Origin: Dipteris shenzhenensis
Taxonomy: Eukaryota; Polypodiophyta; Polypodiopsida; Gleicheniales
Reading direction: 5' to 3' (one strand)
Assembly (NCBI GenBank): GCA_047967505.1
Contig: CM106540.1
DNA length: 64,000 bases
How positions within the stretch are numbered: the first letter of the stretch is position 1; the number at the start of each line of letters is the position of its first letter. The translations under genes were made by a program, and so were the position numbers. The notes under the pieces are model-generated. The model saw only the letters and a program-made list of their open reading frames with translations. It made no database searches and was not told where the DNA came from. This document shows, one piece after another, positions 57,844 to 64,000 of this stretch.

Positions 57844-58879
57844 CGCCTCATCATCTACGCCACCTCTCTCCTCCCCCTCTCTTGCATCATCATCACAGGT
57901 CTCCTCTCCAGTAGCCTCACCACTGGCCCCACCGTACTTTCCCCTCATATCACCTCTACCTCTCAATCAGCCACCCTTCATCACCTCGTCCGGCCTCGCT
58001 ACTCCTACATACCACTCCCCCGCCCAAATCATGCTGTCCCCACCCTCAGTACAACCTCAGCAGCCCACCTTCATTCCAACCCCTCTCAAGATCCAGTTCC
58101 CACCTGGACCAGGACATCTTAGGCCCCCACCAGATGCTTGGGACTCCCTATTGGCTGAGATACACAGCATCCGGGCCCATCACGCAGAGCTGACACATTA
58201 CACCCAGGAGCAGGCCCGATACACCCAGGAGCAAGCCCGCATTATACACGAGCAGGGTACCCATATCCAAGGACTCAGGCACGACATCACACAGCTTCGA
58301 GAGGAGCTCGGGACCCTCAGAGCAGCACCTGGAGGGACCCCAGTCACAGAGATGAAGGCACAGATAGCCACGATATAGTCGGCTATGGCAGAGACGACTA
58401 GATGGGTGGACGTGGCAAAACGGGAGCCTACAAAGGCAACCGTTTCAGCTGCCATACAGGAGCAGCAGCAGAGGGCTTCGAAGGCCCTCAACATCCGGAT
58501 ACGAGGGATCACGCAAGACAGCACCAGCACCACTACGACGCCCATGGAGGAGGCGATCACCTTTGTGACCACTACCATGGGGGTCCCCGACCATGGCATA
58601 GAGGGAGCATGGCGTGTTGGGAGAGATCCCAACCGAGAGTAGCCCCTAGTCATTCGCTTCAGAGATTCACATGCTTGACTAGCGACACTCCAACGTTGAG
58701 CCGCTCTACGAGAGCATCCCACCATGTCCATGGACGAGGATTTGACACCACTACAGATTGAGGAGCGACGAGTTCTTCTGCAACAGCGGGATGTTGCCCG
58801 CAAGGAGGAAAGATGGGCCGCGGTCCGAGATGGTAGGTTGTTGACCGGCACCCGTTGGGCTCCCACCCGTACCCCCTAG
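57841..58879 (+). pseudogene. LINE ORF1 (Pro-rich, coiled coil, RRM-like)
   Basis: The frame through 58378 gives a Ser/Pro-rich N-terminal part, a coiled coil (HYTQEQARYTQEQARII, then LRHDITQLREELG) and a stop at 58376. The same frame resumes with AAIQEQQQRASKALNIRIRG and GAWRVGRDPNRE, then a stop (58639-58641) before PLVIRFRD. More stops follow, most explained by single C-to-T changes in CAG or CGA codons. The layout coiled coil, RRM, C-terminal domain is that of L1-type ORF1 RNA-binding proteins. Confidence 0.65.
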
Positions 58880-58916
58880 GGGAACGGGGCCTATGAGACT
58901 CAGGTTTCTAAGACTC

Positions 58917-59652
58917 TAGATTGCACCATTTGGAACTGTAATGGTACCTTATGGTCAGACCCAGGGAACTTCTCGGAGTCTTATACAGGACAAGACATAG
59001 TCTTTTACACGGAGACACACCAGAGCCCAGAGCGTCCACTACCAATAGTCAATGGCTACACATGGGAGTCAGCCTTCAGGGATGAGACGAGGGATACAAG
59101 AGGAGTCCAAGGATCAGGCGGGGTCGCAGTATTGTACAGGTCTTCCCTCCCTAGACCATCTCCATTGAGAGGAAGGACGCACACTTCCGATTCATGTGGA
59201 TCCGGATCCGACGCACAGACACCTGTGACCTTTTGATAGCAATATGCTACTTCCCGCCAGACACATCCCACTTCGCCAGAGTGGCACGAGAGGAGGGTGA
59301 GACATCGCCTACAATAATCAAATTTTTTATTCTCCATACTATCTTGTTTTCTCTCTTGCCTACAAGATCCTGTTATCTGTTGAGCACAGACGTTGTATTA
59401 TTTTCTTACAATTTCAGCCCGCGAGGAAGTTCTCCTTGTTGGAGACTTTAACGCCAGGACGAGCACGCGCCAAGCACCACTCGTGGACTTCCGAGATGAC
59501 TCTATCATGCTACCAGACATGGACCTAGACGGAGCAGGTATGACCAGGACCTCATCGGACCGACACGGGCCTGTTACACCATATGGACACGCGCTCCTTG
59601 ATTTGGGCAAGATGCATGATCTCACCATCTACAACGGGCTTGACCTATGGCC
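58917..59652 (+). pseudogene. LINE ORF2 endonuclease, front and middle, split by an LTR scrap
   Basis: It begins CTIWNCNGT (active-site Asn) and has VFYTETHQSP (active-site Glu). It shifts frame near 59170 and is broken at about 59313 by a Copia LTR piece. After 59411 it resumes with REEVLLVGDFNARTS (Asp and Asn of the DxN box) and reaches NGLDLWP, where the hAT element is inserted. Confidence 0.8.
59313..59410 (+). repeat. Copia LTR fragment (terminal 98 bp) inside the LINE
   Basis: It matches 20589-20686 at about 92%, from the TCAAATTTTTTATTCTCC phrase to the exact LTR end CTTACA. No primer site follows and no direct duplication is visible, so this is not a normal LTR insertion. Confidence 0.85.
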
Positions 59653-59969
59653 CATAGTTGCCAGGGAACGCTGTTCCATAGCTATGGAACATTGGAACGG
59701 CGTTCTCTTCACTCAGCATGAAGAGAACGTATGTGGAACATCTGGCCTCTGGAACGGCTATGGAACGTTCCATATCCCTTGTGGAACGTCTAGGGAACGT
59801 TCCCTAAGCCGTTCCCTTCATGCAGGTAAAGATTTGGGGCAAATTATCTAATCCTAATCTAATCGGCGCGATTCGTTGCTCTATGTGTTCCCCACTTGCA
59901 GTCGACCTCCATGCTTTGCGTGTTTGCCGCTTGCAACCTTGCTTCGACCTACAAGGCTGCATGCAACGC

Positions 59970-60125
59970 CTAGCCTATGCCTAGCAGCTTGCTAGTGCTA
60001 TAGCCTATCAAGCTACGCTAGCCTACGCTACCATTGCGTAGCCTACGCTACATCGCGCACCCTACGCTACAGCCTATGCTACAGCTAGCCTACGCACATC
60101 TAGCCTACGCATAGCTAGCCTATTG
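59970..60125 (+). repeat. Short repeats AGCCTACGCTAC in the hAT left region
   Basis: Variants of AGCCTACGC and CTACGCTAC occur about ten times at irregular 10-20 bp spacing. They lie between the subterminal repeats and the transposase start and are absent at the right end. Confidence 0.75.
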
Positions 60126-60693
60126 CATGCAAGCATTCCAACACACACAGGCGACGGCACAAGACAGACAGCTACGCTAACGCCCATCTTCCGACTGCAT
60201 ACACAGGTGAAGGCTACACAAAAGAAGAGTTATAGCTTGTCGCTAGAGGCTGGGCCTTGGCAGCTACACTAGCTTCTACGAACTGTTGGCAATAGACTGT
60301 TGTGCTCAACGACCAATTAGAACTTAGCGTTGAGGCTTGAGCTAGAGAAGGCTGAAGCATTGACTCTCGACTCTACGTTGACTCTACATTCAGATTCTAG
60401 AAGCTGAGCAGAGGAGTGACGAGTTAAGACTCAGGAGGTGCTCAAGCCTCAGTGAAGCAGCCTGCAGGTACATTGCTACAAAAATTATATACATATGCAC
60501 AGTGCCAATGCTATGTGCAAGTTGCACAGTTTGGTCATAATGAATTGCATGTATAATGTGTCAATGCATCATATATTTGCCTATTGTGCAATGTACCAAG
60601 TTGATATTGATGGGACTTCAATTTGTTGCTTTAACAGTGAACTGTGAGAGCAGCAAACAAGTTACAACAATCAACTTTGAAGTTTGAATTCTC

Positions 60694-62724
60694 ATGGCTC
60701 CTCCACGCCCTGATGCCCAATCCCCTTGGTGGAAGGAAGTGGACCTTCTAAATCCCGAGGAGGTGCTTGCAGGAGGTTCACAAAAATGGACATGCCGCTA
60801 TTGTGGCCAGCCCAATTCAGTGAGAGTGAAAGCTCACTTGTTAGGAGAGCAGAATAAAGGCATTAGCATATGTCCTTCAGTGCCAGAATATGTTCTTTTA
60901 CGCTTAAAAGCATTGGCAAATGCATCTAAGCATGGTGCTCGAGCTTTTATGCATGTTGGAAGTGCAGTGTCTACAAGTATTCCAGTCTCAGCAATGCCTT
61001 CTATTTCAGTTGCAAATTCCAGTCTTGGGAAGGGCAAGAAACAAGCTTCCTTAGCTGCCACTTGGCACCCTGGCAGGAAGGCAGAGGTAGATGATGCAGT
61101 GGGGCGTTTTCTTAATAGTGGTGACATTGCCTTGAATCAAGCCCGCAATCCTTATTTTGTGGATATGGTGAGGGCTATTGCAGCTTTTGGTCCCTCTTAC
61201 ACACCGCCATCTTATGAAGCCTTGAGAACCAAGATTTTAGAAGGAGAGAAGCACAGCATAGAGTGGGCTTTGAAGCTTGTTAAAGAGGAATGGAAGACAT
61301 TTGGTGCTACCTTGATGGGTGATGGATGGAGTGATACACGTAGTCGATCAATTCAGGGCATAGTTGCATATTGCAGGGGTAAGTCATGCTTCTTGAAGTC
61401 CATTGATAACTCAGAGGGCGGAAAGACAGCAGAGAGGTTGGCTGATTTGTGGAGTGAATCTATTAATGAGGTGGGGGTTGATTATGTCATTCAATTCATA
61501 GCAGATGGGGAGAATTCCAACAGGGCAGCAGGTCGCATTTTGGAGGCACGTTATCCTAAGCTCACTTTTAGTGCTTGCAGGGCACATTGCTTGAATAACT
61601 TGCTGAAGGACATAGGGAAGCTTGCTTGGGTTCATCCAATAATTGATTTTGCAAAGGATATTATTGGTTTTATCACACGACACCACTACATTCTTGCAGT
61701 GTATTGTAAGCTTGCCTCCAAAGACCTCTTTAAGTATTCAGAGACACGTTTTGCATACAACTTCATCATGTTGGAGCGTCTTCTAGAGGTAAAAAATGCT
61801 CTGAAGCAGCTTGTTGTGTGTAATGAATGGGAGGCGTGGAAGGAATCAAAGAGTGCAAATGCCTTGGAATGCAAGTCTTTATGCTTATTTGATGCCTATT
61901 GAGAGGATGTCAATCATATGGTGAAAATAGTGAAGCCCATCATCCTTTTAATGAGGCTTATGGATAGTGATGAGCCATGCATTGGCAAAGTTTATGAGGG
62001 GATGGACAAAATGATTAAAAATGTGAAGGAGGTGGTGACTAATCCTGATAGGAAGCAAGAATTAGTAGACTTGGCAGTGGAGCGGTGGAACTCCTATCAT
62101 TCACCCTTGCATGCTGCAGCTTATGTCTTGGATCCTGAATTTCACGGTAACAAGCAAGAGTCGGATAAGGAGGTGATGCAAGGATGGGAGAAGATACTGA
62201 AGCAAATGGTACCAGATGCACGAAAGCGAAGGCAAGTAAAGGATGAGTTGGCTTTTTATAGGAAGAAATATGGAATGTGTGGCTCTGAGGATGCACAAAG
62301 GGACAGGTATATTGTGGGGTCTGCTCTATGGTGGGAGGATTATGGGGCTCATACACCTTTGTTGCAGAAACTGGCTATCCGCATTTTGAGTCAAGGAGCA
62401 AGTTCCTCTCCTTGTGAGCGCTTGTGGAGTAGCTTTGGGCACATTGCATCAAAGAAGAGGAACAGACTTGGGACACAAAAGGCAAGTGACCTTGTGTTTG
62501 TGCATGAAAACTTACGTTTGCTTCAGAAGATGAATGCTGGGTACAGCCGTGAGGAATTCATTGGATGGCAGGAGAAGAATGGTAAGGCAACATGCCAGCA
62601 AATCGTTCTTGTGGTGGGTGCATCCATGGATGATGTTGGAGATGACCAAGAAGATGGAGATCATCCAGATGATGATGAAGAGGAGGAAGAGGGCAGCAAC
62701 CACAATGCTGCAGATTTAGATTGA
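60694..62724 (+). pseudogene. hAT transposase with one in-frame stop
   Basis: The frame of 676 codons is broken only by TGA at 61900-61902. In order: a BED-type finger (WTCRYCGQ to KAHLLG, about 29-50), a catalytic Asp in GDGWSDTRS (about 212), an Asp in FIADGENSN (about 271), then the stop at codon 403 after FDAY. After the stop come a long helical part and, near codon 575, SSPCERLWS with the catalytic Glu followed by the hAT dimerisation region (KKRNRLGTQKASDLVFVHENL). The end is very acidic. A tryptophan commonly stands at this point in related transposases, so TGG to TGA is the simplest cause. A possible 5' untranslated intron (GTACAT at about 60469, TTTAACAG at about 60638) is inference. 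All three catalytic residues are present, so the copy is very young or recently disabled. Confidence 0.88.
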
Positions 62725-63198
62725 TCATTGATGTTGACAGTGTTGAGTGGATCATGCGTGTAGCAGCTAGTTTTTTAAGTTCTAGAAGCCTCAATAGTAG
62801 GAGGTGTCACTCTCCTTTTCTTGTATCTAGATTCAAGATTCCAACACTCAATATAATCTCATATGTTTGTGCCTTGTCTCTGATGGATTGTGCCTTGTCT
62901 CTGATTGACTTTGCTTTTGTATGCCATTGGCAAGCTATAATGATTAATCTATATTATCAATGATTATTCGTGAACTGCTGTCCTGAGTCTTGAGTCCTTA
63001 AGGCTTACTCCAAAAGCAATTGCAATGTTTTTAAGTCTTGGATTCTAAGTTTAAGCTTTCTAATGTATAGAATAGTATGTTTGTTTATGGGTATGGTGAT
63101 GTGGGGTTCCCTTCCCGTTCACTTTTCCTAGGATTTGGGTATTCCCGTTCCCCAGGGGATCGACGTTCCTTTGCCGTTCACGTTCCCTAGTAACTATG

Positions 63199-64000
63199 CT
63201 ATGGCCCTCCTCAGGTGGCTTTACTTGCTTCCCACAAGAGAGGGGCACTAGTGTAGTAGATTACATCATGGGATCCCCTACCTTCACTTCATGTATCACC
63301 AGCTTCACCGTAGCACCACTCCCTCCAGGAGCTGATCACACATACCTATTCTTCACTATCGCCACCCCACGCTTAGCCACACCACACACACCACATAGGA
63401 AGCACGACACCTACCACGACATACACTTTGATCACAACCTCTCACCGACCTACTCTGGACGCCTAAATAGACTCCTAACCTACATCGATCACATACCACT
63501 CATAGAGGACCATGCTGCCCTAATTCGTCACACACTCCACGAGGCTGCCCTCCAAATCTTTCCCCACACCACACGGTCCACTAGACCACCACCTCTTGGT
63601 TCTGTACCCTGCGACAATTGGTACGATGCAGAGTGCAAGGTTTATCGTCAACAGCTCCGACTTGAAACCAAATGTCACCTCCCGAACACACCAGACACGG
63701 TACACAAGTACCGACGTCTCGTACGTCGGAAGAAGCAGGCATTTCTTCGTCGAAATGAGGAGGAGCTGCTGCACATCTTGTACAGCAACAACTCTAAGGA
63801 TTTTTGGCGAAGATTTCTTGAGCGTAGGTCTCCATCACCCCTCACCGACACGAGAGTCTAGCACACGTATGCACACCATCTTTATGATGTCCCACACCAT
63901 CCCACTCCAGATCTCATACACACACGTCGCCCCACCACTTGCACGTTGTTCACCAGAGGGGGAGTCAAGGACGCGACATTGAAACTGCACAATGGCCGAG
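63199..64000 (+). pseudogene. LINE ORF2: endonuclease end, linker and RT start (continues)
   Basis: The frame 63196-63861 gives SSGGFTCFPQERGTSVVDYI, a DHTYLFFT segment (endonuclease His region), YHDIHFDHNLSPTYSG and a linker with WYDAECKVYRQQLRLETK and RRKKQAFLRRNEEELLHILY. The frame ends at TAG in 63859-63861. A second frame to 64000 matches the start of the RT at 52520-52630 (LARCSPEGESR). It runs off the window edge. Confidence 0.8.

Larger units (their letters stand above)
59653..63198 (+). mobile_element. hAT DNA transposon, complete ends, 8-bp target duplication
   Basis: The 3546-bp element starts CATAGTTGCCAGGGAACG (59653-59670) and ends with the inverse of CATAGTTACTAGGGAACG (63198-63181), giving 18-bp terminal inverted repeats with two mismatches. 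CTATGGCC flanks it at 59645-59652 and 63199-63206; 8 bp is the hAT size. Removing the element and one duplication restores the LINE frame from LDLWP to SSGGFTC. Six GGAACG motifs lie at 59665-59799, and CGTTCC or CGTTCA motifs occur five times at 63116-63186 in the opposite sense, likely transposase-binding subterminal repeats. A repeat-rich 5' part precedes the transposase gene. Confidence 0.93.
57798..64000 (+). mobile_element. LINE copy, 5' truncated at a CT tract, interrupted twice, running out of the window
   Basis: A CT run (57798-57840) is followed directly by ORF1 sequence with no start codon. Then come ORF1, endonuclease, a Copia LTR scrap (59313-59410), more endonuclease, a hAT transposon (59653-63198), the endonuclease end, the linker and the first part of RT at 63990. 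It shares sequence with the copies at 8330-9670 and 52288-54975. It lies antisense in an intron of the RCC1-repeat gene. Confidence 0.85.

Noticed and set aside
58198-58866. 222-residue minus-strand frame rich in Cys and Ser
   Set aside because: Exact antisense of LINE ORF1, which has homologous copies elsewhere in the window.

Overview
The window looks like nuclear DNA of a land plant with a large, repeat-packed genome. The evidence is plant-type Copia and Ty3/Gypsy chromovirus retrotransposons with initiator-Met-tRNA primer sites, an L1-type LINE whose ORF1 carries the plant DUF4283-like/CCHC arrangement, a plant-style hAT transposase with BED finger, long CT microsatellites, degenerate AAACCCTA-like motifs and one exon of an RCC1-repeat gene. 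I cannot name the species; a gymnosperm, fern or other large-genome vascular plant would fit. No rRNA, tRNA, CRISPR or bacterial-type operon is visible.

Layout. 1-6.6 kb: a very young Copia insertion (1311-6614, minus strand) with seemingly identical 317-bp LTRs and a GAGGG target duplication. It carries a second, unrelated 694-bp LTR inside and an integrase deletion. 6.6-15.6 kb: CT microsatellites, a decayed LINE copy (8330-9670), Gypsy gag and Copia integrase scraps, then a decayed L1-type LINE (11.25-15.6 kb). 15.6-19.9 kb: no recognisable gene. 19.96-26.44 kb: two 5' halves of one Copia family facing each other, with LTRs at both outer ends. 26.4-31.6 kb: tandem repeats and a purine/pyrimidine-rich inverted repeat pair. 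31.58-34.56 kb: a further copy of that Copia family, deleted so that one LTR is split around an internal fragment, still flanked by the AAGGA duplication. 34.6-47.5 kb: a 15-bp minisatellite, degraded Gypsy and Copia pieces, and LINE fragments. 47.8-51.06 kb: a chromovirus remnant followed by a 312-bp array of small hairpins, then an inverted reverse transcriptase/RNase H piece. 51.06-55.4 kb: nested LINE copies with a conserved 3' hairpin and TC-rich tail. 57.26-57.77 kb: the last exon of a minus-strand RCC1-repeat gene. 57.8-64.0 kb: a LINE copy lying in the adjoining intron, itself interrupted by a Copia LTR scrap and by a 3.5-kb hAT transposon with terminal inverted repeats and an 8-bp target duplication.

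The elements do not act as one pathway. The window is a layered record of insertions: LINEs landing next to or in CT tracts, Copia and hAT landing in LINEs, and rearrangements creating inverted and split retrotransposons. The only probable host gene is the RCC1-repeat gene. The most unusual structure is the hairpin array at 49633-49944, whose stems differ but remain paired and whose loops are often of the UNCG tetraloop class.
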